A stretch of 64,000 bases of DNA, from contig NZ_BAKJ01000007.1 of the NCBI RefSeq assembly GCF_000614125.1, positions 62,001-126,000 of the forward strand, given 5' to 3'. This document shows positions 38,714-49,124 of the stretch, in pieces (position 1 is the stretch's first letter; each line of letters begins with the position of its first letter). Origin of the DNA: Bacteroides rodentium JCM 16496 (lineage in GTDB: Bacteria > Bacteroidota > Bacteroidia > Bacteroidales > Bacteroidaceae). A model generated the notes under the pieces. The model saw only the letters and a list, made by a program, of their open reading frames with translations, had not been told where the DNA came from and made no database searches. A program made the position numbers and the translations under genes.

Positions 38714-39379
38714 TTATTCAAAATATTGTATAGTCCCACTGGTAGAGGAAGCATATTTCTCCAACAGTTCCAATATCATTTCGGCTGCTTCTTTCAGACC
38801 TTCCTGCCCGTTGTAGCCGTTGACAATGGCAAGGATATGGCGGGTTTCAAGTTTCATCTTGGTGCGTTCGTGGTCGCTGGTCGGGGTACCGATACCGCCT
38901 ATACGGTCGCGGTAGACGGGCAGCCCTTCTATGTTCAGCATGCCGCGGCCTATACCCTCGAACAATTCCTCGGCACGTCCTATGCCCAGCTCAAGGTCGC
39001 TTCCTTGTATCTCGTCGGCATCAAATCCGCCGATAGAGTGGCCCGTACGTAGGGAGACAAGGTTGATAAGGTCTACCAACGTATCTATCTGATAGAGTTC
39101 CAATCCGCGCAGCAGTCGTCGTCTCAGTGCTTCGGCCGAGGGACGGTAGCGGCTGGGGTCTTTGCCGCAACGTTTGTAGGCTTCGCGGGTGGCGGCAATG
39201 ACGGGTTGGTACTTGATGCTGTCCGTGGTTTCACGGGCTCTTAGCTCTTGGGTGAAAGTTGCTATTTCCTGCCACAACCCTTCGCAATATGGGGTATTTG
39301 TCACTTCGGCAAATACGGCTGCACCGCGGAATTCGGGGCAATTCTGCTTGATTTCTTTAGAAAGTGTGATATGATACAT
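38714..39379 (-). CDS. B3/B4 tRNA-binding-domain protein
   Basis: 221 aa. Resembles the B3/B4 domain of phenylalanyl-tRNA synthetase beta, which edits mischarged tRNA: YKRCGKDPSRYRPSAEALRRRLLRG and LVDLINLVSLRTGHSIGGFD are characteristic. As a stand-alone protein it may act in trans on mischarged tRNA, but this is untested. It overlaps the pgeF stop by one base. Confidence 0.85.
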   Translation of the reverse strand: MYHITLSKEIKQNCPEFRGAAVFAEVTNTPYCEGLWQEIATFTQELRARETTDSIKYQPVIAATREAYKRCGKDPSRYRPSAEALRRRLLRGLELYQIDTLVDLINLVSLRTGHSIGGFDADEIQGSDLELGIGRAEELFEGIGRGMLNIEGLPVYRDRIGGIGTPTSDHERTKMKLETRHILAIVNGYNGQEGLKEAAEMILELLEKYASSTSGTIQYFE

Positions 39380-40206
39380 TAATGCAATCCGTTTGAATGG
39401 GTTAACATGATTCCCGACAATATCCTTCCGGATTTGATACCCATCCGGCGTGCCGAGAAAAACTCTTCATATTGGGTAAAAGTACATATATTGGCTGTCT
39501 CCACTTGTGCGGAAGGTACTCCGAAGTCCAGCAGTTGCAGTCGGTTGGCAGCCCATAGGTCGATATGGTATTTGTGGGTGGCGGGTTTCCATTCGGAGAT
39601 GTAATCCATCTGGAAACCGTTCTTGCGGAATGCTTCATAGACTTCGTCGCCTACCTCGAAGGCGGAAAGGGAGATGCCGGGGCCGATGCAGGCTATCACT
39701 TCTTTGCCCTCTGTGCCATAGTGGGCACGCATCTTGTCGAGTGTGTGGCCGAGGATGTAATTCACTGTGCCGCGCCATCCGGCATGAACGGCGGCTATCA
39801 CGGCATTCTTCCGGTCGTAGAGCAGGATGGGAATGCAGTCTGCCGTAGAGATGCAGATGCAGCAGCCCGGTTCACGGGTTATCAGTGCATCAATGCCCTG
39901 CAACATGGAGTGGCGTTCTTCTGCTGTTGCTTGCAGATAAGTTCCGTCAATGACAAGTGCCTTTGTCCCGTGGGTCTGAAACGGGATGACCAGTTCTTGG
40001 GGACGTTGGGGCAGGGAAGAACATACTATTTCCTGGTTACGGCGCACAGCTTCGGCTTCGTCTCCCGTGTAGGGTGTGCAGTTGAGGGAGGCATAGTTGC
40101 CTTGGCTGCATCCACCGTGGCGGGTGGTTACAAAACAAGAAATGCCGGGATATGAGGCAAGCAGCTCATATCCCAACATTTTCCTATCTTCTGTAAGAGG
40201 AATCAT
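39379..40206 (-). CDS. pgeF: Peptidoglycan editing factor PgeF (YfiH/laccase-domain)
   Basis: 275 aa. Family members are zinc enzymes that remove mis-incorporated residues from cell-wall precursors or act on purine nucleosides. The ligand set is visible: [27 protein letters not shown] and [15 protein letters not shown]. It overlaps obgE by 4 bp and is followed by the B3/4 and M23 genes. Confidence 0.9.
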   Translation of the reverse strand: MIPLTEDRKMLGYELLASYPGISCFVTTRHGGCSQGNYASLNCTPYTGDEAEAVRRNQEIVCSSLPQRPQELVIPFQTHGTKALVIDGTYLQATAEERHSMLQGIDALITREPGCCICISTADCIPILLYDRKNAVIAAVHAGWRGTVNYILGHTLDKMRAHYGTEGKEVIACIGPGISLSAFEVGDEVYEAFRKNGFQMDYISEWKPATHKYHIDLWAANRLQLLDFGVPSAQVETANICTFTQYEEFFSARRMGIKSGRILSGIMLTHSNGLH

Positions 40207-41384
40207 TTTTTATCTTCCTCCCAATCTTCTTCGTATTCAAAGTCCTCAAGGTCCTCTATGTCCTCGTCGTCGTTGACGTATTCATAGCTGAGGTCCTCGT
40301 CCTCACCCTCTTCTTTCAATTCTTCCTGCAGGTGGCTGAGGTCTTTGGCGCGGTGGGCAATGCTGTTCACTTTACCTTCTATCTTATTGCTTTCCTTGTT
40401 CAGCTCTTCCCAAAGGATGTCTTTCAGCGTGGAGATGCCCATGCCTGCCACGGCAGAGATAAAGATATGAGGAATGCCTTCGGGCAGTGTCGGCTCTATC
40501 TCGTCCATCAGCTCTTGGTCCAGCATGTCGCATTTGGTGATGGCAAGCACGCGTTGCTTGTCCAGCATTTCGGGGTTGAAGGTACGGAGCTCGTTCAAGA
40601 GTATGTCGTACTCCTTGCGGATGTCGTCGCTGTCGGCAGGCACCATGAACAGCAACAGGGAGTTGCGCTCGATGTGTCGCAGGAAGCGCAATCCCAATCC
40701 TTTGCCCGCACTGGCTCCTTCGATGATGCCGGGAATGTCCGCCATCACAAACGATTTGCTGTCGCGATAGGACACGATGCCCAGATTGGGTTCCAGCGTT
40801 GTAAACGGATAATTGGCGATTTTGGGTTTCGCCGCAGAAACGGATGCCAGTAAAGTGGATTTTCCTGCATTGGGGAAACCTACCAGACCGACGTCTGCCA
40901 GCAGCTTCAGTTCCATGATTACCGTCAACTCCTGCATCGGTTCGCCCGGTTGTGCAAAGCGGGGAGCCTGGCGTGTGGCGGTTTTGAAGTGCCAGTTGCC
41001 CAGACCTCCGCGTCCGCCTTTCAGCAGGATGACTTCTTGTTCGTGCTCGGTGACGTCGCAGATGTATTCACCCGTTTCGGCGTTGTACACCACCGTGCCG
41101 CAGGGCACTTCAATCACCTTGTCCGCTCCGTCTTTTCCGAAGCTCCGGTTCTTGGAGCCGGATTCTCCGTGTCCTGCCAGGATGTGGCGGTCGTACTTCA
41201 GATGGAGTAGCGTCCAGTAGTTACGGTTACCCCGCAGGATGACATGGCCTCCTCGTCCTCCGTCACCTCCGTCGGGGCCTCCGTTGGGTATGTATTTCTC
41301 ACGCCGCATATGCGTAGAACCTCGTCCGCCCTTTCCGGAGCGGCAATATATTTTTACGTAGTCAACAAAATTCGATTCAGCCAT
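40203..41384 (-). CDS. obgE: GTPase Obg
   Basis: 393 aa. The glycine-rich Obg fold covers residues 1-160 ([20 protein letters not shown]). The G domain follows: G1 [10 protein letters not shown]3 DIPGI, G4 TKCD, G5 SAVAG. The tail is strongly acidic ([21 protein letters not shown]). Obg acts in ribosome assembly and growth control. It follows adk by 14 bp. Confidence 0.96.
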   Translation of the reverse strand: MAESNFVDYVKIYCRSGKGGRGSTHMRREKYIPNGGPDGGDGGRGGHVILRGNRNYWTLLHLKYDRHILAGHGESGSKNRSFGKDGADKVIEVPCGTVVYNAETGEYICDVTEHEQEVILLKGGRGGLGNWHFKTATRQAPRFAQPGEPMQELTVIMELKLLADVGLVGFPNAGKSTLLASVSAAKPKIANYPFTTLEPNLGIVSYRDSKSFVMADIPGIIEGASAGKGLGLRFLRHIERNSLLLFMVPADSDDIRKEYDILLNELRTFNPEMLDKQRVLAITKCDMLDQELMDEIEPTLPEGIPHIFISAVAGMGISTLKDILWEELNKESNKIEGKVNSIAHRAKDLSHLQEELKEEGEDEDLSYEYVNDDEDIEDLEDFEYEEDWEEDKK

Positions 41385-41398
41385 ATTCTGTTTTATTG

Positions 41399-41971
41399 TT
41401 ATTTCACTGCGTCAATAGCCTTGCAAACATCGGCAAAGATTTCTTCCAATACGCCGAAGCCCTGGATGTGTTGGTATTTGCCGTCCTGCTTGTACCAGTC
41501 AATCAGCGGAGCTGTCTGTGAGTGGTAAACCACCAGACGCTTCTTGATTGTCTCTTCATTGTCGTCTGCACGTCCTGATTCTTGTCCGCGCTTGATGAGG
41601 CGCTTCATCAGTTCTTCTTCGGGCACGTCGAGGTCGAGCATCACGCTGACTTCCTGTCCGCGTTCGGCGAGCATCTTCTTTAATGCTTCAGCCTGGGCGA
41701 TTGTTCTGGGGAAGCCGTCGAAAATCACGCCTTTGCTATCCTTGAAGCTGTCGAATACGCTTGCCAGAATATCAATCATCAACTCATCGGGAATCAACTG
41801 GCCCTGGTCGATATAACCTTTAGCAGTCTTGCCCAGTTCTGTACCGTTTTTCATTTCAGCACGGAGCACGTCTCCGGTAGAGATATGGTTGATGCCATAC
41901 TTTTCTACAATCTTTTCACTTTGTGTTCCCTTACCTGAACCGGGAGCACCAAAAATTACAATGTTCAACAT
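41399..41971 (-). CDS. adk: Adenylate kinase
   Basis: 190 aa. Interconverts ATP+AMP and two ADP. P-loop [10 protein letters not shown] at residues 8-17, AMP-binding STGDVLRAE and [10 protein letters not shown]. The length suits the short-lid form without zinc cysteines. It lies 42 bp after hpt, in line with obgE. Confidence 0.96.
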   Translation of the reverse strand: MLNIVIFGAPGSGKGTQSEKIVEKYGINHISTGDVLRAEMKNGTELGKTAKGYIDQGQLIPDELMIDILASVFDSFKDSKGVIFDGFPRTIAQAEALKKMLAERGQEVSVMLDLDVPEEELMKRLIKRGQESGRADDNEETIKKRLVVYHSQTAPLIDWYKQDGKYQHIQGFGVLEEIFADVCKAIDAVK

Positions 41972-42013
41972 TTGCTTAGTTATTATTTAATGATTTACTA
42001 TATTATGTCTGTA

Positions 42014-42550
42014 TCAGTCTACTACAGTATAAATGTCGGGATAGTTGCGCCCGAAGCCGTCATAATCCAACCCGTAGCCCACGATGAAGTCGTTCGGAAT
42101 ATTCATGGCCACATATTCTATGTTTAAATAAACTTTCAGCTTATCAGGTTTCACCAGTAGGGAGGCAATATGAATCTCCCTGGGACCGCGAGTGCCGAGG
42201 GTGTCCAGTAAGCGTTGCATGGTGAGTCCCGTATCTACTATGTCCTCTACAATGACTACAGTACGGTCTGTGAGGTCTTCATTGATGCCTATTACTTCCT
42301 TAATTACCCCGGTAGAGGATACTCCTTGATAAGATGCCAATTTGACAAACGAAATTTCGCAGGGAATCGTGATTCGTTTCAGCAAATCGGCGGTAAACAT
42401 GAACGAACCGTTCAGTACGCTGAGGAATAGAGGATTCTTTCCTGCCAGGTCGCGGTTGATTTCGTTCGCTACACGGGTTACTTCTTTCAGTATGTCCTGC
42501 TCCTTGATGGAGACTGTGAACATCTTGTCTTTTATTTGTATGGTATCCAT
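42014..42550 (-). CDS. hpt: Hypoxanthine phosphoribosyltransferase
   Basis: 178 aa from the Met at 42550 (MDTIQIKDKMF); a Met ten codons earlier is possible. Salvages hypoxanthine and guanine. The PRPP-binding motif VVIVEDIVDTGLTM and SFVKLASYQG are clear. It ends next to adk and follows the peptide transporter on the same strand. Confidence 0.93.
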   Translation of the reverse strand: MDTIQIKDKMFTVSIKEQDILKEVTRVANEINRDLAGKNPLFLSVLNGSFMFTADLLKRITIPCEISFVKLASYQGVSSTGVIKEVIGINEDLTDRTVVIVEDIVDTGLTMQRLLDTLGTRGPREIHIASLLVKPDKLKVYLNIEYVAMNIPNDFIVGYGLDYDGFGRNYPDIYTVVD

Positions 42551-42591
42551 AGATGGGATGTTTTTAGAAAGTTGCCGCAAAAATACGATTT

Positions 42592-44130
42592 TTATTCCAC
42601 TCCATGCATCATCTTCTGTAATTTCTTTGAGAGCAGGAAGAGGATAAGCGATGCCGTGGCAGACATGACGACGAACACCATGAAGAAATCATACATCGTC
42701 TCGATGCGATAGCCCAGTAGCGTCTTTACCTTTCCGGCTTCGGGGTAGAGCCCGCTTAGCGTACCTGCAAACTTATTGGCAGTGGCGGTGGAGAGGTACC
42801 ATATCCCCATCATCAGCGAGGCGAAGCGGATGGGCGTGAGCTTGTTCACCATGGAGAGCCCGATGGGCGAGAGGCAGATTTCGCCCATGGTATGGATGAA
42901 GTAGAGCCCCGTCAGCCAGATGAGACTCACCTTGATGCCCGGCTGAACATCTTTCACCCCAAAGCAGATGACGAGATAGCCCAGTGAAAGCAGTAGCAGA
43001 CCGATGGCTTGCTTGGTGGGCGAGGCGGGCTCCATGCCCCGTTTGCCCAGGGCGCCCCATACGCCCGGCATGATGGCGGCAAGTATCACCACAAAGAAGG
43101 GGTTGAAGGACTGAATCCAGGAGGCGGGCATTTCCCACCCCAGGATGACGCGGTCGGTCTGCTCGGAGGCGAAAAGCGTGAGCGAGGCGCCTGCCTGCTC
43201 GTAGGCCGCCCAGAAGAAAATGACGAAGAAGGCGATGATGTAGATGACGAAGATGCGGTCGCGCTCCGTCTTGGTGAGCGAGCCTTCCAGCAGGATGCTG
43301 ACAGGAAACACGATGCAGGCGGTGAAGATGCCGATGCTTATCCAGTCGCCCCCGAAGCACCAGTAGAAGAAACCGGCAAGCGCGATGGCGAGCAGGGCGA
43401 GCAGCAGGTAGTTGCGCGTGGTCTGTCCGTTGGCGTGGGCACTCTTCCGGGCGGTGTTGTCTGCCTGGGGCTGCTCTTTGCGGGCGTCGGGGATGATGCC
43501 GAGGGGCTTGCCGTCGGGGCCGATGAGGTACTTGTTTTTCTGGGTTTCGAAGAGGACGACCGTCAGCACGGTGACGATGGCGGCAATGAGGAAGCCCCAT
43601 CGGAAGTCGTGAGGGTTGCCCGTCTCGCCAAAGTAGCCGCAGACCAGCGGGGCGAGGAAGGAACCCACGTTGACACCCATATAGAAGATGGTGTAGGCGG
43701 AATCCAGTCGTTTGTCGCCCGGCTCGTAGAGCTGCCCCACCAGGGAGGAGACGGTGGGCTTGAAGCAGCCGTTGCCCAATATCAGGAAAGTCAGTCCGCC
43801 GTACATCAGCCAATGCGAAAGCTCACGCGCCTCCAGCATCGAGGCGCTGGCAAACATCAGGAACTGGCCGACTGCCATCATCATGGCCCCCCAGAAGACG
43901 GAACGGCGGATGCCCCAGTATTTGTCGGCGATGTAGCCGCCGATGAGGGGTGTCAGGTACACCAGTCCGGTGTAGCTGCCGTAGATGGAGGCGGCGTGCT
44001 CCTTGTCGAAAAGAAGCGCCTGGGTGAGGAACAGAATGAAGATGGCACGCATGCCGTAGTAGCTGAAACGCTCTGCCGTGCTGGTGGCGAAGATAAGGTA
44101 AAGACCTTTCGGGTGTCGGGATGTACTCAT
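42592..44130 (-). CDS. POT/PTR-family proton-coupled oligopeptide transporter
   Basis: 512 aa from the Met of MSTSRHPKGL. About 12-14 TM helices are visible. The family signature TAERFSYYGMRAIFILFL (E-x-x-E/R-F-x-x-YG) is in the first helix, and IYGSYTGLVYLTPLIGGYIAD and the GNGCFKPTVSSLVGQLY loop follow. It imports di- and tripeptides with protons. G+C at third positions looks higher than in nearby genes. A -7-like element CAAAATTA (44176-44183, minus-strand TAATTTTG) lies 46 bp upstream of the start. Confidence 0.92.
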   Translation of the reverse strand: MSTSRHPKGLYLIFATSTAERFSYYGMRAIFILFLTQALLFDKEHAASIYGSYTGLVYLTPLIGGYIADKYWGIRRSVFWGAMMMAVGQFLMFASASMLEARELSHWLMYGGLTFLILGNGCFKPTVSSLVGQLYEPGDKRLDSAYTIFYMGVNVGSFLAPLVCGYFGETGNPHDFRWGFLIAAIVTVLTVVLFETQKNKYLIGPDGKPLGIIPDARKEQPQADNTARKSAHANGQTTRNYLLLALLAIALAGFFYWCFGGDWISIGIFTACIVFPVSILLEGSLTKTERDRIFVIYIIAFFVIFFWAAYEQAGASLTLFASEQTDRVILGWEMPASWIQSFNPFFVVILAAIMPGVWGALGKRGMEPASPTKQAIGLLLLSLGYLVICFGVKDVQPGIKVSLIWLTGLYFIHTMGEICLSPIGLSMVNKLTPIRFASLMMGIWYLSTATANKFAGTLSGLYPEAGKVKTLLGYRIETMYDFFMVFVVMSATASLILFLLSKKLQKMMHGVE

Positions 44131-44219
44131 TGGATATACTTTTATTGTTTTGGCTTTTATTATATGTTGAGGGTACAAAATTAGTCATTATTTTGCGTAA
44201 GTTAATGGGTATAATTAGA

Positions 44220-44355
44220 AACTTGCCGACAAGCCTGTACAAACTTATCCGTAAGCCTACGCAAACTTAAAACAGAACTTGTGTTTCTGTAAATAAAGCT
44301 TTTATTTATAGAAATAGAGCTTTTGTTTCTAAGAATAAAGGCTTTGTTCTAAGAA
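44220..44355. repeat. Array C: two short 22-bp and 21-bp palindromic arrays
   Basis: The left part has AACTT at 44220, 44242 and 44264 (22-bp period), each followed by a small stem such as CTTA-TCCG-TAAG. The right part has TTT-starting units at 44284, 44305, 44326 and 44347 (21-bp period), each with an AAATAAAGC/GCTTTT-type near-palindrome. The array lies between divergent genes, outside both predicted promoters, and fills the gap together with the nnr promoter. Confidence 0.75.
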
Positions 44356-44439
44356 TCCTTTGCATTGAAGACGACTTTTCCTTACGGGGCAGATATTTTT
44401 TCCCCAGGGACAAAGCAATTTGATAAAAAACGTCTTCTC

Positions 44440-44471
44440 TTTGTACAGTTGAAATCAAAGCCCTATCTTTG
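44440..44471 (+). promoter_or_regulatory. Promoter of nnr
   Basis: TTTG at 44440-44443 and TATCTTTG at 44464-44471 are 20 bp apart, 26 bp before the ATG. Confidence 0.7.
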
Positions 44472-44497
44472 CTCTACGATTTTAAGATAATCCTATT

Positions 44498-46019
44498 ATG
44501 AAGATATTTCCTACTGCAAGCATCAAGCAACTGGATGCAGATACCATAGAGAATGAACCGATTGCTTCCATCGACCTGATGGAACGTGCCTCACGCGCAT
44601 TGGCCCGTGCCATTGCCGAGCGTTGGGAGCCGGACACGCCGCTCACCGTTTTTGCCGGACCGGGGAACAACGGTGGCGATGCGCTTGCCCTGGCGCGACT
44701 GCTGGCCGGGAAGGGCTACCGGCTCGAGGTGTATCTCTTCAATACGAAAGGGACGCTTTCGCCGGACTGCGAGACGAACAAGGAGCGGCTGGCCGACGTG
44801 CCGGGCGTGGACTTCCACGAAGTGACCACCCAGTTTGTGCCTCCCGTGCTGACGGCGGACCATGTGGTGATAGACGGCCTCTTCGGCAGCGGTCTGAACA
44901 AGGCTCTGAGCGGCGGTTTTGCAGCCGTAGTGAAGTACATCAACGCCTCGCCCGCCACGGTGGTGTCCATCGACATCCCGTCGGGACTGATGGGTGAGGA
45001 CAACACCTACAACGTACATACGAATATCGTCCGTGCCCATCTGACACTGAGCCTGCAACTGCCGAAACTGGCATTTCTCTTTGCCGAGAACGAGCCGTAT
45101 GTGGGCGAATGGCAGTTGCTGGACATCGGGCTCAGTGAGGATGCCATCCATAACATGGAACGGACTTCCGCCTGTTGGAGCATGAAGATGTGTCTGCCCT
45201 GCTGAAGCCGCGCAGCCGGTTTGCCCATAAGGGGAACTTCGGCCGTGCACTGCTGATAGCCGGTTCGCAGGGGATGGCGGGAGCTTCGGTGCTGGCTGCA
45301 CGCGCTTGTCTGCGTTCGGGGGTGGGACTGCTGACGGTGCATGTGCCGTTCTGCAACAACTTCATTGTGCAGACCTCCGTGCCCGAGGCCATGACGGAGC
45401 TGGACATCAGCGACACCTGCTTTGCCACCGCTACCGATACGGACGATTACCAGGCCGTGGCGATAGGCCCGGGACTGGGAAAGGCGGCTGAGACCGGGAC
45501 GGCTCTGCTGGAGCAGATAGAGACATGCCAGACTCCGATGGTGGTGGATGCCGATGCCTTGAGTTTGCTGGGCGAAAAGCGCAACTATATAGGCGTCTGC
45601 CCAAAGGGAGTATTTTGACTCCGCATCCCAAGGAGCTGGAGCGTCTTGTGGGTAAATGCCAGAATTCGTACGAGCGCCTGATGAAGGCTCGCGAGCTGGC
45701 GAAGAGCGCCGGAGTGCACATTATCTTGAAAGGCGCTTATTCTGCTATTGTCACTCCTGCCGGGAAATGCTTTTTCAACCCTACCGGCAATCCGGGTATG
45801 GCGACGGGAGGCAGCGGTGATGTGCTGACGGGAGTGGTGCTTGCCTTGCTTGCCCAAGGCTATGAGCCGGAGAAGGCTGCCTGCTTGGCCACGTATGTGC
45901 ACGGACTGGCGGGAGACATCGCCTGCAAGAAGCAGGGGGCAGTGGGGATGACGGCGGGGGATATAGCTACCTGCCTGCCGCTGGCGTGGAAGATGCTGGA
46001 CGTGACGAGTGACAAGTAA
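44498..46019 (+). CDS. nnr: Bifunctional NAD(P)HX epimerase/dehydratase Nnr (two frameshifts)
   Basis: Repairs hydrated NADH and NADPH. The N-terminal YjeF epimerase has GPGNNGGDALALARLLA; the C-terminal ADP-dependent dehydratase has GNFGRALLIAGSQGMAGASVLAARACLRSG and NPTGNPGMATGGSGDVLTG. The frame breaks near 45164-45170 (one base lost before FRLLEHEDVSALL) and at about 45593-45596 (one C lost in IGRLPKGSILTPHP). Corrected length is 507 aa, normal for the fused enzyme. Both domains keep their motifs, so the gene is probably intact in the organism. Confidence 0.92.
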
Positions 46020-46048
46020 CTCGTCACTTGTAGCTCGTCACTTATCAC

Positions 46049-46732
46049 TCACTTTTTTCTGGTCGTAATGTGGAAGCATCCTTGCTTCAACTCGTACTTG
46101 ATGTAGCATTTGTCAGCTTTCCGCAGGTCGCGCAGCACTTCCGAAAGAACCAGTTTCAAAGTGTCTGCGCTGACATCCTGCAAAGGACGTCCATCCTCGT
46201 CTTCTATTTTCTGAAAGCGTTTCCAACTGACATCGAATGTCGTTCCGTAAAAATGTGCCGAGTTTGGAGAAGCATTGCCGTTGCGGCGGCGCAGGCGTTT
46301 TACATCGTCCTGGGTGCGAAGTACGGAAGTCACAATTATCTTGTTTGGATTCAGTCCTTTGGCGGTCAGTGAATCAAGGAAGTTGTGTCCGATGGTGTCC
46401 AGTAGGCTGGCAGCGCCCGGAATGAGATAGGGGATGGAATGCGTCAGTGAATCTACGGCATAGAGCTCGTTCGTCGTGATAGGTTGCAGTTGCTCCTTCA
46501 TTTTTTCTGCTTCCTCGCGGGAGGAAAGCACACGTATGCCAATGGCTTGGGCTACATTGAGATGTTTCTCATTCAAGTCTCCGAACGAGCGTTTGTAGCT
46601 GACAACGCCCCGAATGTTGCGCGGTTCGTTCAACTTGAGCGACATGTCCTTCTTCTTGCAGCCGGCAAAGGTGAATGTAGCGGCGGCTGCGACAATTATC
46701 AGTATAGGTAGGATTCTGGAAGAATATCTCAT
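46049..46732 (-). CDS. DUF5715-like lipoprotein with M15-type metallopeptidase motif
   Basis: 227 aa with a lipobox (TFAGC at about residue 24). The segment NASPNSAHFYGTTFDVSW matches the S-x-H-x6-D zinc motif of M15 D-Ala-D-Ala peptidases, and GCFHITT near the end could give the second His. VTSVLRTQDDVKRLRRRNG precedes it as in that fold. It may trim cell-wall peptides; no activity is known. Confidence 0.75.
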   Translation of the reverse strand: MRYSSRILPILIIVAAAATFTFAGCKKKDMSLKLNEPRNIRGVVSYKRSFGDLNEKHLNVAQAIGIRVLSSREEAEKMKEQLQPITTNELYAVDSLTHSIPYLIPGAASLLDTIGHNFLDSLTAKGLNPNKIIVTSVLRTQDDVKRLRRRNGNASPNSAHFYGTTFDVSWKRFQKIEDEDGRPLQDVSADTLKLVLSEVLRDLRKADKCYIKYELKQGCFHITTRKK

Positions 46733-46850
46733 CTTATAAATGTACTATGTCTGTTTATAAATATACTATGTCTGTGAAAAATCTGCGTTAATCTGTGTAA
46801 TCTGTGGTGAAAACCTTGCAAAGATAATTCAAACGTTTTTAAATTAGCAC

Positions 46851-46942
46851 TATCTTTGCTGAAAAAGCGAATATAGGCTGCACCTCAACATAACTTTTTC
46901 ATGCAAGCATGAAAGTTCTGTATTCGGTTTGCACTATATTTG
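46851..46942 (+). promoter_or_regulatory. Promoter region of truA with internal hairpin
   Basis: Two -7 candidates point right: TATCTTTG (46851-46858) and TATATTTG (46935-46942). Between them lies an imperfect hairpin at 46892-46917: AACTTTTTCATGC and GCATGAAAGTT pair except for two extra T. A reverse -7 (minus-strand TATCTTTG, 46819-46826) faces the DUF5715 gene. Confidence 0.5.
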
Positions 46943-46957
46943 CACACAAAAAAGACC

Positions 46958-47709
46958 GTGCAACGATATTTTATATACCTGGCTTATGATGGCACCGCTT
47001 ATCATGCTGGCAAATCCAGCCGAATGGAGCGAGTGTGCAGGAGTGTTTGATGAAGGCGCTGAGTACCTTGCTGCGTCGCGAGGTGGAAGTCGTGGGAGCG
47101 GGGCGTACCGATGCCGGGGTGCATGCCTCACTGATGGTAGCTCACTTTGACAGTGATTCTCCTCTGGACACTGTTTTTATGACGGATAAGCTGAATCGTC
47201 TGCTTCCTCCCGATATTTCTGTATACCGTCTGCGCGCCGTGAAGTCCGATGCACATGCCCGTTTTGATGCTACGGCGCGGATGTATAAGTATTATGTCAC
47301 TACCGCCAAGTCTCCTTTCAACCGCCAATATCGCTGCCGTCTGTTCCAAACACCGGACTTTGAACGGATGAATGAGGCTGCCCAAACCTTGTTTGACTAT
47401 ACGGACTTTACCAGCTTCAGCAAACTCCATACCGATGTTAAAACCAATAATTGCAAGATTATGCATGCCGCCTGGACTCGGGTAGACGATGTGACCTGGG
47501 TTTTCACCATCCAGGCCGACCGGTTCCTGCGCAACATGGTACGTGCCATTGTCGGCACTCTGCTCGAAGTGGGTCGCGGAAAACTTTCTGTTGAAGGTTT
47601 CCGACGCGTCATCGAACAGAAGGACCGTTGCCAGGCAGGAACTTCCGTTCCCGGAAATGCATTGTTTCTGGTGGATGTAGCCTATCCGGAAACTACTTTT
47701 TTAGAATAA
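46958..47709 (+). CDS. truA: tRNA pseudouridine synthase A (frameshifted)
   Basis: Converts U38-40 of the anticodon arm to pseudouridine. The GTG at 46958 starts [15 protein letters not shown], and one missing G near 47004-47008 ([16 protein letters not shown] restored) joins it to the main frame. The catalytic Asp is in [26 protein letters not shown] and [19 protein letters not shown] follow. Corrected length is 250 aa, normal for the family. The gene is followed by the EamA transporter. Confidence 0.93.
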
Positions 47710-47781
47710 ACAGAGGGATGCACTACAAAAACGTACCCCCCCCTCCCTTTAATTTTTAATTCTTAATTTTTAATTAACTCT

Positions 47782-48680
47782 ATGTGGTTATTGCTTGCTT
47801 TCCTCTCTGCTGCTTTACTGGGATTTTACGATGTCTTCAAGAAGAAGTCGCTTCGTGATAATGCCGTACTGCCGGTACTTTTCCTGAACACGCTGTTCTC
47901 GAGCCTGATATTTCTTCCTTTCATTCTGGTATCTGCCTTTGCGCCGTCGGTGTTGGGAGGTACGATGTTTGATGTTCCCGTGGTGGGGTGGAGGTGCATA
48001 AGTTTATTGTTGTCAAGTCGTTTATCGTGCTCTCTTCCTGGATATTCGGTTATTTCGGGATGAAGCATCTGCCGCTGACCATCGTGGGACCGATTAATGC
48101 GACGCGCCCCGTAATGGTGCTTGTAGGTGCCATGCTTGTGTTTGGCGAACGCTTGAACCTTTATCAATGGATTGGCGTGCTGCTTGCCATAGTGTCCTTC
48201 TTCATGCTGAGTCGTTCGGGCAAGAAAGAGGGAATCGACTTCAAGCATAACAAATGGATTCTTTTCATCGTGCTGGCTGCCGTTGCCGGAGCTGTCAGTG
48301 GGCTGTATGACAAATATCTGATGAAGCAGCTCAACCCGATGTTAGTGCAGTCGTGGTATAATGTCTACCAAGTCTTTATCATGTGTCCCATTATCCTGCT
48401 GTTGTGGTACCCCAAGCGAAAAGAAAGTACCCCGTTTCGTTGGGACTGGACCATTATCTGTATCTCCATTTTCCTTTGTGCGGCAGACTTTGTCTATTTT
48501 TATGCCCTGAGCTATGAGGACTCCATGATTTCCATCGTTTCGATGGTGCGTCGTGGCAGCGTTGTAGTTTCCTTCCTTTTCGGTGCGCTTTTCTTCCGTG
48601 AAAAGAATTTAAAAAGCAAGGCTGTCGACCTCATTTTGGTGTTGATTGGAATGTTCTTCTTGTACTTAGGAAGTCGCTGA
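47782..48680 (+). CDS. EamA/DMT-family transporter (frameshifted)
   Basis: About ten TM helices in two EamA repeats. The second repeat starts near LFIVLAAVAGAVSGLYDKYLMKQLNPM. One G is missing in the GG at 47989-47993 (VVGWEVHKFIVVKSFIVL restored), giving 299 aa. EamA proteins move small metabolites; the substrate is unknown. AT-rich words (TTTTTAATTCTTAAT) fill the gap to truA. Confidence 0.85.
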
Positions 48681-48762
48681 GATGTACATTGATTATTTGC
48701 AGTTCTATTCGGCTGAGAAAGCAGAGAGAATAATTGGAGTGTGTAATAATGCAATGAATTAG

Positions 48763-48793
48763 TTGTATAATTGTGCAACATATCGTATCTTTG
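48763..48793 (+). promoter_or_regulatory. Promoter of higB-like gene
   Basis: TTGT at 48763-48766 and TATCTTTG at 48786-48793, 19 bp apart. The ATG at 48798 is only 4 bp past the -7 box, so the mRNA would be almost leaderless. Confidence 0.6.
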
Positions 48794-48797
48794 TAAC

Positions 48798-49124
48798 ATG
48801 AGACGTAAGATAAGAACGTACGGTGGATATTTTGAAGCATTTATGGCTACCTTAACAGAGAAGGAGCAGGAAAAAGTGCAATACGGTTTACTCCTTCTGA
48901 AAACCCAGGATAGGTTACCTAAAAAGTTTGTAAAATTAATCAGAGATGGGCTGTACGAGTTGAGGACTGAATACAATAGCAATATTTACCGGGTATTCTT
49001 TATCTTTGACGATGGAGCAATAGTTGTTTTATTCAATGGGTTTCAAAAGAAAACCCAAAAGACACCATCGGCTGAAATAGAAAAGGCATTAAAAATAAAG
49101 GAGGCATATTATGGAGACAAATAA
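48798..49124 (+). CDS. higB: HigB/RelE-type toxin
   Basis: 108 aa from the ATG at 48798; an upstream TTG is rejected because KIRTYGGYFEAFM is the usual N-terminus of this family. LTEKEQEKVQYGLLLLK, DGLYELRTEYNSNIYRVFFIFDDG and LFNGFQKKTQKTP are typical. Such toxins cut mRNA on the ribosome. The next gene, a helix-turn-helix antitoxin, overlaps by 14 bp, so toxin comes first as in HigBA. Confidence 0.88.
   Translation: MRRKIRTYGGYFEAFMATLTEKEQEKVQYGLLLLKTQDRLPKKFVKLIRDGLYELRTEYNSNIYRVFFIFDDGAIVVLFNGFQKKTQKTPSAEIEKALKIKEAYYGDK

Noticed and set aside
43009..44184. Long plus-strand open frame opposite the peptide transporter
   Set aside because: Gly/Glu-rich translation typical of the complement of a GC-rich membrane protein gene; no start signals.
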